Part shown: piece by piece, positions 9,256-17,542 of the stretch
Layout: the number at the start of each line of letters is the position of its first letter
Numbering within the stretch: position 1 is the stretch's first letter
Source of the DNA: Phlegmacium glaucopus
Lineage: Eukaryota > Basidiomycota > Agaricomycetes > Agaricales > Cortinariaceae
Assembly: GCA_015039465.1 (NCBI GenBank)
Contig: MU130602.1
Coordinates: forward strand, 1 to 18,377
Reading direction: 5' to 3'
DNA length: 18,377 bases
Program-made: the position numbers and the translations under genes
The notes under the pieces: model-generated
Seen by the model: the letters and a program-made list of their open reading frames with translations, nothing else
Databases searched by the model: none
What the model was told of the DNA's origin: nothing

Positions 9256-10310
9256 CACCAAAAACCGCGACAAATGACCTTTAAATTCATCATCGCCCTC
9301 GGCTTGATTCCATAACTTCTAAAATTATCTGAGCCCGGAGTTCATTGTAGGCGCGATCATGGATAAGGATTTTGGAGACGGTCAGACGGGATACGGATAG
9401 CTGGATCTCATGAAGGATGGAGGCGATGTGGATTGTGAAGAATTTGCGTTTCTGCACGCCAATATCCAGATATACGATCTACAGTTGGAACCAATTTCTC
9501 AGCCCACACTTAAAGGATCTTAGAGGGTATTTATCGCTTCCTGCCGATGTGAATTGCTTGGCGATATTAAATTCACCAATCTAGAGGAGACACTTCAAGA
9601 CCAACAACCAGCCAATATGTATACCGGTTTTCACGTCTCTAAGACTATGTAGTCGCTAGCGTATCTTTCGTACTGCCAATGGCGACTAGCCGTGTCCCCC
9701 ATGGGTATCCGAGAGTCGACGTGTTAAAATAACCGTACGGGAGTGATTGATCAGGCGTTTCATACATGGTTGGACCTTGGCTAGTACAGAAAACATCTAT
9801 TCTACATCCTGGACTCACCTACCACCCACAATCGAACAGGTAAGTAACCACATCCACGTTCTTCAAAGTAACCTTTTTACCCATCTGTTCGTCTCGATTC
9901 TCCAGTTCTGCCTAAATTGAGATCCCTAAAACATTTATGGAGGGCTTGATCAAGAAACAGAAGATGGCCTTATGGTGAGTACTCACTATAGATATTAACG
10001 CCTTGATTATCAGTAACCTTATAAATAATACCGTGAACATACCCTCAAGCTAATTGATAAAGGTATCCCATGCATTACTTCAAATTGTTTGTCGTCATAC
10101 CCTTCGTCATCAAAATCACTACTTACATTCCAAATATCTACAGGGTAATATAGGGTACAATGATTACATGATCACTATCATGATCGTCCTTCCGCTGACA
10201 GAATTCGACCAGGGAGCCCGTCGAACCAAAGATCTTTCATTCCACCAAATGTCTCGAAACCAACAGGCGTCATCTACAGAGCCCTAGTAATTCAGTTAGA
10301 AAGCTTGGAG
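9256..10310. repeat. duplicated block D1
   Basis: Direct repeat of about 13786-14760. Shared landmarks are GCGACAAATG-CCTTT, GGATACGGATAGCTGGATCTCATG, ATATACGATCTACAGTTGGAA, CTTGGCGATATTAAA, GAGTGATTGATCA-GCGTTTCAT, CATCCACGTTCTTCAAAGTAAC and CATTACTTCAAA. D1 differs by an 8-bp insertion near 9630, by lack of a 62-bp segment near 9699, and by single-base indels. It contains the minus-strand gene remnant at 9686-10137. The rest (9256-9680) shows short conserved frames on both strands that I cannot assign. Confidence 0.7.
9686..10137 (-). pseudogene. unidentified multi-exon gene remnant (D1 copy)
   Basis: Three minus-strand exons with good splice ends. The first, 10137-10043, follows a CCCTGTAG acceptor, ends before GTATGT, and reads DFDDEGYDDKQFEVMHG then IPLSISLR. 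The second, 9925-9819, follows TTTTAG, ends before GTGAGT, and starts GSQFRQNWRIETNRWVK. The third, 9780-9686, follows TACTAG and reads KVQPCMKRLINHSRTVILTR to a TAG. Exon phases match across both junctions. An extra G after the A-run in the middle exon (AAAAAGGTTAC, against AAAAAGTTAC in D2) shifts the frame and brings an early stop. A further upstream exon starting MTPVGFETFGGMKDLWFDGL (10272 downward) could attach in phase through a weak GTCGAA donor. I do not recognise the family. Confidence 0.42.
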
Positions 10311-10490
10311 GAACACGAACGACTCCATCCACAACTGCATGTCCCTGGATCAGCGTTAAAATAAAAGTCTTGGCGATACAATGGATATGCAGATAAGTGA
10401 GCTCCCTAATAGTATTGTAAGGTATCTGTTCAACACTTGATCTGACAGAACTTGGATCTGCTGTGCTGAAGGCAACGGCCCACTCACCAG
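10311..10490. other. short unique spacer after D1
   Basis: About 180 bp not repeated elsewhere in the window. No open frame or motif stands out. It separates D1 from the truncated spacer B that begins around 10491. Confidence 0.35.
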
Positions 10491-11162
10491 TTCGAGCGCA
10501 GGGAAGGTCCGGCTAACAATCAATAAAAACTTTATCTCATCGTCTGCAGCATCTATCCAGCATTGTTCATCTTCCTATATTGATGGGTTGCTATGATAGC
10601 GTTAATCAGGTGTTAATCATCAGAAACGCGATATTTCAAACCTACCATAGATTCGACGTTCTTCGAATCTATTGAATAGAGGTGAGCTGATGTCAAAAAG
10701 AAAAGAAAACCAGTCAATAACTCACCTTTTGTCTACTAGATCCAATGGAACGACCGTCTTGTCATCTGTGCTACTATATCAACAACAGGATTGGGCCTCC
10801 TTCATCGTATCACGAGGTTCATCAAGTATGGCGTGGGTGTCACTCCTCAAACAGCGTCAATGAACGATTTAGGTTCCGTTTGTTGAATCTGTCGTTTTTG
10901 TGATTCGAGTTGTAACTAGGCGTCCGGATCTAACAGGTGATTTTATGTCAAAAACAGGAAGCCAGAAGCTCACTTGCCGTCCCAGTAGTTATAGCTACAT
11001 TGTGAATTGGATTGATATGATAATCACTAGTGACTATGACCATCTCTTTGGGGACAGATTTCAATGATGGGAGCTGATCTAAGGCCAGGCTTACCTCGGA
11101 AAACCCGGTTACCCAGAATAAGGCGGTAACCAGTTGCATCACCATTTTCTGCCTATGTGGCG
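10491..11162. repeat. partial spacer B plus spacer C upstream of seven-span copy 2
   Basis: The last 115 bp of spacer B (GTTCGAGCGCAGGGAAGGTC onward) are followed by a single-copy spacer C from 10606. Spacer C carries GATTCGACGTTC, GGTGAGCTGATGTC, ACTCACCTTTTG, CTATATCAACAACAG and GCTCACTTGCCGTC. It serves as the upstream region of the intact seven-span gene. No TATA box is obvious within the last 200 bp, and the reading frame of exon 1 is open back to 11130. Confidence 0.5.
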
Positions 11163-12559
11163 ATGCGCATTCCTGACAGCAACAGTGTCTTAAGATCGTC
11201 ACAAACTTCAAATTCTATCTCAGTCACTGTATCTGACATAGATACTACACTCTTATATAAAGCAAGGGTCAGAGGTGCAATAGGTCATTACAACAGACAC
11301 GAAGCCATGAAGCTAACTGTTGAAGACTTTGAAATTATTGGAGTATGTCTCGAAGGCCTCCTCTATGGTAAGATATTTATCTACAACTTTCACGGTCCCT
11401 GCTAAAGAAGCATAATTAACCTGTCCCAGGAGTATATTCTGGCATATTCGCCATGTATTTACAAGACCACTGGACATCGAAAAAAGGCACCGACAAGAAG
11501 AGAAATATCGTCTTCTATGCTCTGTGTGCTCTATATGCTCTATCTGTTGTTAACATTGTGCTTGATATAACACTTTTGATATCTTCAGTTAGTAACAACT
11601 CGATCGGTAACAATAACCTTCTTTTCTTACGCTTTCGGTTGTACAGTATGGGGACCATGATGCAGGGGCGGTCAAAATATTTCTCTACCTTGCTATTGTT
11701 CAAGGCGCAGTATTTGGTATCTGCGATTTCATGGCTCAATCTATCCTGGTATGTATAAACTACCATCCCTATCATTTATTTTATTCATGGAAATCTTAAA
11801 GATCTACCGTTGCTGGATTGTGTGGGGTTGCAATGTCCGTGTCGTGATCCTTCCTTCAATCTCAGCATTTGTATTCTTGGGTCAGTCAACCTATTTTATT
11901 TTACTAATTAATATCAATATATTGCCTCTAGGTATGTGGCTAGCAGGTAACGGTCCACAGTACATTCTCAGAGACGAACTTGTGGAACCTGGCTGGGGAT
12001 TTTGGCTGGGTGTGGCAGGTGTTGCCATGTCCATGACCGTGAATGCTCTGGTGACAGGCTTAATCATCTTCAAGATCTTCAATATGTACCGTGAAGTCAA
12101 ATCCGCCTCGGATGACCGAACTTTGGACGTCACTGGCGGGAGCAAGATTCGGACTGTCATATTTGTGCTAATTGAATCTGGCATGGTATTGTTTTCAATC
12201 CAATTGGTTCGACTCGTGGTTACCGTTGTGTTGACGGACGCTGCCCATGATGCTTTTGATATCATCGTTTTTATCCACCAAATGCTCAATGTGATTATAA
12301 CATCAGTCATTGCTATTTCTTATTTTACTAATAACATGGGTCCATCTAGGGTATAATACCTACAATAATCCTGGTGCGGGTCTCGATGGGATTGTCTTTC
12401 CACGACAAGGAATCCGTGATAGAATCTAGTGTCGGGAGTTTTCGCTTTGCGGCTGCCGATCCAAATTCAATTGCGGAAACGGGAGATGTCAATATCGTGG
12501 ATAGAGACGATGTTATTGGCGTTCGACTCAGTGACAATATCGAGATCGTAGATAGATGA
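11163..12559 (+). CDS. seven-span membrane protein, copy 2 (intact)
   Basis: Best-supported gene of the window. Exons 11163-11367, 11430-11587, 11647-11748, 11802-11880, 11932-12290 and 12350-12559 join in frame to 370 residues. All introns are 51-62 nt with GT/AG ends; the last uses a GTGATT donor with TTACTAATAAC as likely branch site. Predicted membrane spans (rough residues): 1 at 56-80, 2 at 94-118, 3 at 130-155, 4 at 167-188, 5 at 204-230, 6 at 255-281, 7 at 289-318. Landmarks are YKARVRGAIGHYNRHEAMKL before span 1, QSILIYRCWIVWG between spans 3 and 4, MTVNALVTGLIIFKI (span 5), DVTGGSKIRTVIFVLIESGM entering span 6, IHQMLNGIIPTIILVRVSMG (span 7), then an acidic cytosolic-type tail. The family is recalled as expanded in Agaricomycetes and has no known function; a receptor-like role is conjecture. 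The start is the first in-frame ATG; a GTG lies six bases upstream. Confidence 0.82.
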
Positions 12560-12843
12560 TCATATAGAACAGCTAGAACTAGATCTTGTAGATGTGGCAC
12601 ATAACCGTGTAAGGACTCAAGCGTGGGAAAGATATCCTTCATTATATCAGCGATTGAATTGAACCTCATTCGTCAATCCATCGCAAAGAAACGAGTTAGT
12701 CCGCGTCTACATAGGTAGCACTCACCATAAAGAAGAGGGGTAGGATTTGGAGACTGGGAAATGAATCGCGGTAAGTCTATATCATGTCCAATACAAAATT
12801 CAAGACTTGACCCCAATTCTGCGCCTTAGCTTTCGTTCTTCAG
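12560..12843. other. 3' flank of seven-span copy 2 and unassigned sequence
   Basis: The first about 30 bp match the 3' flank of the other seven-span copies, and CAAGCGTGGGAAAGA (about 12618) recurs near 7747. The rest is unique. A GTAAGT near 12770 with a CTTAG or TTCAG 60-75 nt later could bound an intron leading into the exon-like stretch at 12844. Confidence 0.4.
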
Positions 12844-12986
12844 TTCGAGAACACCGTCAACGACCATCTAGAGCGGCTGTTGAGGTCATTGCAGCAGATG
12901 ACGAAGGAAAACAAGTAGGAGACGACAAAGCCAGGAGAGACCTATCACCCACTAAACGCCTACTGAACACACATCGACGAAACTAA
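12844..12986 (+). other. possible exon, gene not recognised
   Basis: After a TTCTTCAG acceptor-like site, two overlapping frames look protein-like. One reads FENTVNDHLERLLRSLQQMT then KENK, with a TAG at 12916. The other, starting one base earlier, stays open to the TAA at 12984-12986 and reads AAVEVIAADDEGKQVGDDKA then RRDLSPTKRLLNTHRRN. Neither has an obvious start or upstream exon. This may be the 3' end of a fragmentary gene; confidence is low. Confidence 0.2.
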
Positions 12987-13065
12987 CTCATTGTTTTCCC
13001 ACACGACGAGTGGACGACAAGCAGTTGGTGCCCATTATTATGGATCTAGAACATCAGTTGAGTAG

Positions 13066-13290
13066 TTATAAAGCAAGGGCTTGAGTGGTGCGGTGGAGAG
13101 ATTCAAATAAAGGTTTGGGCACGCCAAGTGAGTATATTGGTACTCTAAATGCTCCTTTCTCATCATCCATTGATATCTGGCCATCTCGTTCGGTTTCAGC
13201 TCTGTCATATAGACCGATTTCGACGATTCGTGTATCAAAGATGATATCCCCTCGCGTACTGAGATCAAATGGAATCATTAGTCTTGAGTT
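13066..13290 (-). CDS. possible terminal exon, gene not recognised
   Basis: On the minus strand, following a TTGATTCAG acceptor-like site, a 75-codon frame reads NSRLMIPFDLSTRGDIIFDT then RIVEIGLYDRAETERDGQIS and ends LHRTTQALAL-stop at 13066. The mixed charged and hydrophobic composition is protein-like. There is no ATG directly upstream in frame, and no partner exon joins cleanly. The segment is single-copy here. It could be a fragment of an old gene or a chance frame. Confidence 0.25.
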   Translation of the reverse strand, partial: NSRLMIPFDLSTRGDIIFDTRIVEIGLYDRAETERDGQISMDDEKGAFRVPIYSLGVPKPLFESLHRTTQALAL

Positions 13291-13299
13291 CTGAATCAA

Positions 13300-13607
13300 G
13301 GCCAGAGGTCAATAGTAAATAACCAATCCTTTGTTTCGCTTGGACTTCTCATCTCGAGTCAATTCTAGTCATTTACCTTTCATTTCAAAATTATACTCTG
13401 CCATGGAAATGAAACAATATCAAAGTCATCGAAGTGGTCGTTGTCCATGATCTCGATCCTCAGTCCTACCATCCAATGCCCGTCGCTGGTCACTATTCAA
13501 CAATGCCATTTTATTCGACTGCGACCAACAACCAACCAACCAAGATACTTTCCGAACCCGAGCATGCAACACCGTCAATAGTCCGCCCAGCGGTTGAGTA
13601 GCACTGC
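13300..13607. other. no gene recognised
   Basis: Unique sequence apart from a diverged match to the 179-bp tandem unit around 13440-13495 (ending CGTCGCTGGTCACT). No supported coding frame on either strand. Confidence 0.4.
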
Positions 13608-13785
13608 TGGTTGATGGCGCATATACTCGATGGGTACTGCTGGATTTGTGGACCTATGAAAGTACAGGTAAGTGAAAAGATATTTCATGTCACTCCAATC
13701 GTACTAAACCCTTCATTCATTCACTATCGATATCATCCCGCATAGCCGGCCACCTTACTCCCCTGACGCCAACAAGCAATCCAAT
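13608..13785 (+). repeat. partner of the flipped segment
   Basis: Inverted counterpart of 9063-9250. In this orientation it looks like an exon edge followed by an intron: GAAAGTACAG / GTAAGT at about 13675, a TACTAAAC branch-like site, and CGCATAG near 13746. This may be its original sense. Whether it encodes anything cannot be settled, because the candidate exon is only about 60 bp. Confidence 0.7.
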
Positions 13786-14221
13786 CACTTACCAAAATCG
13801 CGACAAATGGCCTTTTAAATTCATCATCGCGACCCGGCTTGATTCCATAGCTTCTAACATTATCCAGGCCTGGGGTTGACTGGGGGCGCGGCCTTGTTAA
13901 CCTTTTGGACAGACGGTCGGAAGGGATACGGATAGCTGGATCTCATGGAAGATGGAGGTGATGTAGGTCGTGAGGAATGGGAGCGTTTATGCACACCGAA
14001 TGTCCAGATATACGATCTACAGTTGGAACTGATTTCTCAGCCCGAACTTGAAGGATCTTAATTGGAGTTTATCGCTTTCTGCCAATGTGATTTGCTTGGC
14101 GATATTAAACCCACCAATCTGGAAGAAACATTTCAAGATCAACAACTAGCGCACATGTATGCCGGTTTTCACGACTATGTAGCCGCTAACGTATCCTTCG
14201 TACTGCCGATGGCGACTAACC

Positions 14222-14706
14222 GTGTCCCTCATTCCGGATCTCGCACCGCCAGCTGTACATAGAGGATGTACTAAACTGGCTATGGTTCGCACTTGGGTAT
14301 CCGAGTTGGGAACTCAGTTGACGTGTTACAATAACAGTACGGGAGTGATTGATCAAGCGTTTCATAAATGGATGTACCTTGGTTAGTAAAGAGAACGTCT
14401 ATTCTACATATTTCGACCTGAACTCACCTATCACCCACAATGGAAAGTGTAAGTAACCATATCCACGTTCTTCAAAGTAACTTTTTACCCATCTGTTCGT
14501 CTCGATTCTCCAGTTCTGCCCAAATTGAGATCCCTAAAACTTTTTATGGACGGCTTGATCAATCATTGTGGATATTAGCGCTTCAATTATCAGTAACCTT
14601 CGTTGATAATAATACCGTGAACATACCTTGAATCTATAATCGATAAAGGTATCCATGCATTACTTCAAAATGTTTGTCGTTATACCCTTCGTCATCAAAA
14701 TCAATC
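14222..14706 (-). pseudogene. unidentified multi-exon gene remnant (D2 copy)
   Basis: Counterpart of 9686-10137. The first exon, after a CTCTGTAG acceptor, reads DIRIDFDDEGYNDKHFEVMH but is then frame-shifted to a stop. The middle exon, 14533-14428 after TTTTAG and before GTGAGT, is uninterrupted: GSQFGQNWRIETNRWVK, then SYFEERGYGYLHFPLWVIG. The acceptor before the last exon is CTAA instead of CTAG in D1, so correct splicing is probably lost. The last exon reads KVHPFMKRLINHSRTVIVTR and continues in frame through the 62-bp segment (ANHSQFSTSSMYSWRCEIR) to a TAG. I do not know the family. Confidence 0.4.
14238..14300 (-). repeat. kinase-flank segment embedded in D2
   Basis: About 62 bp matching the 3' ends of kinase pseudogenes H1 (about 3563-3615) and H2 (15003-15055), reading ANHSQFSTSSMYSWRCEIR in one minus frame and VRTIA in the kinase frame. 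D1 lacks it exactly, going from GGATACCC straight to ATG-GGGACACGG. Together with a further 10 bp the length difference is 72 bp, so the minus-strand frame is kept. Confidence 0.6.
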
Positions 14707-14734
14707 CTTATATCTACAGAGTAGTATAGGGCAC

Positions 14735-14954
14735 AATGATTAGATCACAAATTATTCGATATGATCACTATCACTGGGTCATCCTTCTTGGAGTTGGCAG
14801 CAGAGTGGGGAAGACAACAATCCTGTGATAATATACCTCCGAATACTTATCCCAGATCACCTCCTGCAAACTTCTTGACAGTGGTGTATATTTAATTATC
14901 CAGTATTATAATCGTCCCTTCGGTTCGGATGGGGACGAGACTAGTGCTTTATAA
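14735..14954 (+). other. possible P-loop (G-alpha-like) exon pair
   Basis: A plus frame reads HWVILLGVGSRVGKTTIL, a Walker A-like GxxxxGKT motif, up to 14824. An optional 57-nt intron, GTGATA...TTGACAG (14825-14881), joins it in phase to GVYLIIQYYNRPFGSDGDET then SAL-stop. The order LLLG-G-x-GK[ST]T-[IV]L then a hydrophobic I-I-x and PF recalls the start of G-protein alpha subunits. The motif is short, the donor weak and no other G-box is present. It lies between D2 and the kinase 3' flank and has no second copy. Confidence 0.22.
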
Positions 14955-15045
14955 CCAACCTATCGAGGACTGTGAGTAGCATCCTGGTCTAGAAGTCGAA
15001 ACCGGATCTCGTGCCGCCAGCTGTACATAAAGTATATACTAAAAC

Positions 15046-16915
15046 GGCTATGGTTCGCACTTGTAGCATCAACTGAAAAAACAATGTAAATCAGCTTTTT
15101 AACAACAAACGAAGAAAAACATACGTTGTTAGCCATCCACGTTGTTATTATCCGTCAAATCCTTCCACCAACATTCGTGACCCTGGCCTGACCACCCAAC
15201 CGACCTTCCGTCCGTCCGTCCGTCCCGACTTCTCTAGCCACACGAGTAACTTCATCAGCGAAGACACTCAAACTCCCTGTCATTCCATTGACTGTCTCTT
15301 TCAATTCCAAGATCTCTCCACGGACATCAACTTCAATCACCTTCGTCAAAGCACCACCAGCAACGGCTTTGGTCACTTCTGCGATTGAACGCACTTTATT
15401 GGTCAAATTCATAGCCTTGGGATTGACATTATCAGTAAGGACCTGAAAAAATCATTCGCTCAAGATCAGGTTATTAGGAAAAAGAGAACCGGGAAATCAC
15501 CAACTTTCCACATTCCCTGAACATCAGGTACAAACGCATGTCCACCCAAGATACCTTCCGTTCTAACTTCCAAACTGACTCGAGCGACTTCGTTAGCCAA
15601 TGTGCTCAGCTGAGCGACCATGGAGTTGGCAGTCATCTTCAAGTCAAGCATCTCTCCTCGAACATCAACATTGACGAGCTCGCCAAGGTCACCTAGGGCA
15701 ACGGCTGTCGTAACTTCTTCTGAGATGGATCGCACTTGATCGGTCAAATTTTCTGTCGAAGATCATAAAATGAAAAGGAAAAAAGATGGAATGAAGTCGC
15801 ATACACTGACGTTCCTGGTCAAATCAGCCCAGGTTCCCTGCACACCTTCAACTCTTGCTTGACCTCTCAATATACCCTGCGTTCCGACTCCCAGTGCTAC
15901 ACTCGTCACTTCAGAAGAAAATGCTGACAACTGATCCACCATGGAATTGACGGTTCCTACAAAGCTTGATAGTTGGAATACGAGTCCATAATCCAGTCAA
16001 GAAGAAAAAATACCTTTCAATGTTCACATTTCACCCTCGACGGATACCCCTTCCACGTCCAGTACATGTGCTTGGCCTCCTAGTTTGCTTTGACTTCCGA
16101 GTTGTAAAGTGACTCGAGTGACTTCCGCCGCCAGCGCTCGTAATCTGACAGAACGATCAGTCCGCGAAAATATGACCAGAGCAAATCTAACCACCATTGT
16201 ATTGACAGTATTCATGAGATCTAATTTCATCGCGAGCATCCACTTCAATTTGTTTACTCAGATCTCCCAGTGCGAATGCCTTGGTCACTTTCACTATAGA
16301 TCGTACCTAGTGGACAATAAGATGGTTAGTGGAGAGTATAGATGTATAACGAGTAAGTTGCGAACTAGGGATGTTGTATTTGCTCCCAATAGTTGACTAC
16401 CACCATCAATTCTCGCCATGTACCTTCGACGTTGAGAATGAGAGCTTGTCCGCCAAGTTGTCTGTTTAGCGCGATAAGACAGAGGTCGCTTGATTAATCG
16501 ATACGTACCCTTCAGTTCCGACTTCTTGGGATACACGAGTGGCTTCCTTTGCAAATTGTCCTAATCTGTCCATATAGAAAGGCCTTAGGACAAGGATGAA
16601 TTCAAAACAATAATGAACATACCATAGTATTGATCTCCTTGAGTTGAACCGTGACCACACCCTGAACGAGGACCGTAATTTTTTGACTAAAATTGCCTCG
16701 TGCAACAGAACCGAGTGATATCCTTGCCAGTGGACCTGAGCCTTTAGTAGTTTAAGGTCGAGTCTGGACTGATAGTATTCGGGAGAGCATGAGGGGGCCA
16801 GAAACTGATCTTTCACAGGTGGGACCATGGGCTTTTGGGGGAGCTGGACTGTGACCAGGACCGTTGGCGATGGGAGTATGAATGGCAGCTACGCCAGCGT
16901 GAACTTGATCAGGTT
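15046..16915 (-). pseudogene. group III hybrid histidine kinase pseudogene (H2), HAMP array only
   Basis: Second long kinase copy, better preserved than H1. Minus strand, 5' to 3': linker HTPIANGPGHSPAPPKAH (about 16880); LDLKLLKAQV (about 16760); DRLGQFAKEATRVSQEVGTE (about 16570-16515); LRALAAEVTRVTLQLGSQSK, then LGGQAHVLDVEGVSVEGEM (16150-16024); [20 protein letters not shown], then [19 protein letters not shown] (15955-15805); LTDQVRSISEEVTTAVALGD, then LVNVDVRGEMLDLKMTANSM, to FVPDVQGMWKV (15747-15505); and [51 protein letters not shown] (15412-15160). After the next intron comes LMLQVRTIAV, then unrelated sequence. Defects include the VEGV-SVEGEM junction (a deletion joining two repeats), frame changes in the first exons, and an in-frame 12-bp expansion near 15207. 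There is no kinase or receiver domain. Confidence 0.87.
15207..15222. repeat. (TCCG)4 microsatellite inside the HAMP coding region
   Basis: Four TCCG units, where H1 has only one at the matching site (about 3767). The 12 extra bases change GTEGRLGG-type sequence to [12 protein letters not shown], so the frame is kept. Confidence 0.75.
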
Positions 16916-17040
16916 TCATGTTTCCGTAAGCGCGAGAAGATATAAGAATCGATTGACGATTGCAGACACAGTTCAAGTTGCAGACCAACGATCATGTGAT
17001 CGCCTCAGTCAAATTTGAGCACTTGGTCCCACTATCTATG
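16916..17040 (-). promoter_or_regulatory. kinase 5' flank, third copy
   Basis: Homologous to 346-475 and about 5623-5710, with the shared CATGTGATCGCCT at 16993-17005 and CACTTGGTCCCACTA just after. The duplicated homology stops here at about 17036. Confidence 0.35.
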
Positions 17041-17258
17041 CGAGCGAAGGGTGTGATATTTTTAAAGGAGAAAATTGATCTACGAGATCAATGGGAGTAG
17101 ACTAAATGATAGTGTAAATAGCCGAGAGTAGATTTAAGTTGGGGCAAAAACCCGAAGGGTTTTTCGACTGAAACAAGGGCCCAGAACTATGAAAAAAAGA
17201 CAATCTAAGATGAGCTGTGGTTCCCGGGTATAAGGAGCCCAGAGACGCGACAAGCGAA
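17040..17258. other. unique hairpin-rich insertion
   Basis: About 200 bp found nowhere else in the window, between the end of kinase homology and the abrupt start of seven-span homology. It holds two perfect short inverted repeats: ATTGATC / GATCAAT (17077-17095) and AAAAACCC-GAA-GGGTTTTT (17146-17164). AGCGAAG occurs near both edges (about 17044 and 17253). No reading frame is apparent. A small non-autonomous mobile element is possible but unproven. Confidence 0.4.
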
Positions 17259-17542
17259 GTTGTTTGCAATCCAATTGGCTCGGCTCGTGTTGCTCATTGT
17301 GCCGACAGACACTACTGAAGCTTATGATGTCATCGCTCCTATCCACCAAGTGCTCAATGTGATTACAACAACAGTCATTGCTTCTTATTTACTAATAACA
17401 TGGGTCTCTCTAGGGCATAACACCTACAATCATCTTTGTGCGGCTATCAATGGGATTGTCGTTCTATGACAAGGAATCCATGATAGAATCTAGCGTCGGG
17501 AGTTTGCGCTTTGCGGATAACAATCCAAATCCAAATCCGGAA
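17259..17542 (+). pseudogene. internal fragment of a seven-span gene (copy 3)
   Basis: Aligns with the end of exon 5 and start of exon 6 of the seven-span genes. Exon 5 part (17262-17358) reads FAIQLARLVLLIVPTDTTEA, then IHQVLN. An intron of 55 nt follows (17359-17413, GTGATT...CTCTAG), and then GITPTIIFVRLSMGLSFYDK to FADNNPNPNPE, where homology stops in mid-tail. The frame is intact, and closest to copy 1, but everything upstream of span 6 and the end of the tail are missing. Confidence 0.8.

Larger units (their letters stand above)
13786..14760. repeat. duplicated block D2
   Basis: Direct repeat of D1 (9256-10310). It carries a 62-bp segment (about 14238-14300) missing from D1 and lacks about 50 bp present in D1 after about 14562. 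The plus strand is open at 14062-14262 (reading FIAFCQCDLLGDIKPTNLEE). In D1 that frame is broken by an 8-bp insertion, so I treat it as unproven. The minus-strand gene remnant at 14222-14706 has better splice-site support. Confidence 0.7.

Noticed and set aside
11891..12310. 139-codon minus-strand frame
   Set aside because: It is antisense to the conserved exon 5 of seven-span copy 2, whose plus-strand frame, splice sites and family motifs are much stronger.
14062..14262. Plus-strand 66-codon frame in D2
   Set aside because: In D1 it is interrupted by an 8-bp insertion, and the minus-strand exons through the same region have matching splice signals in both copies. It is kept only as an alternative.
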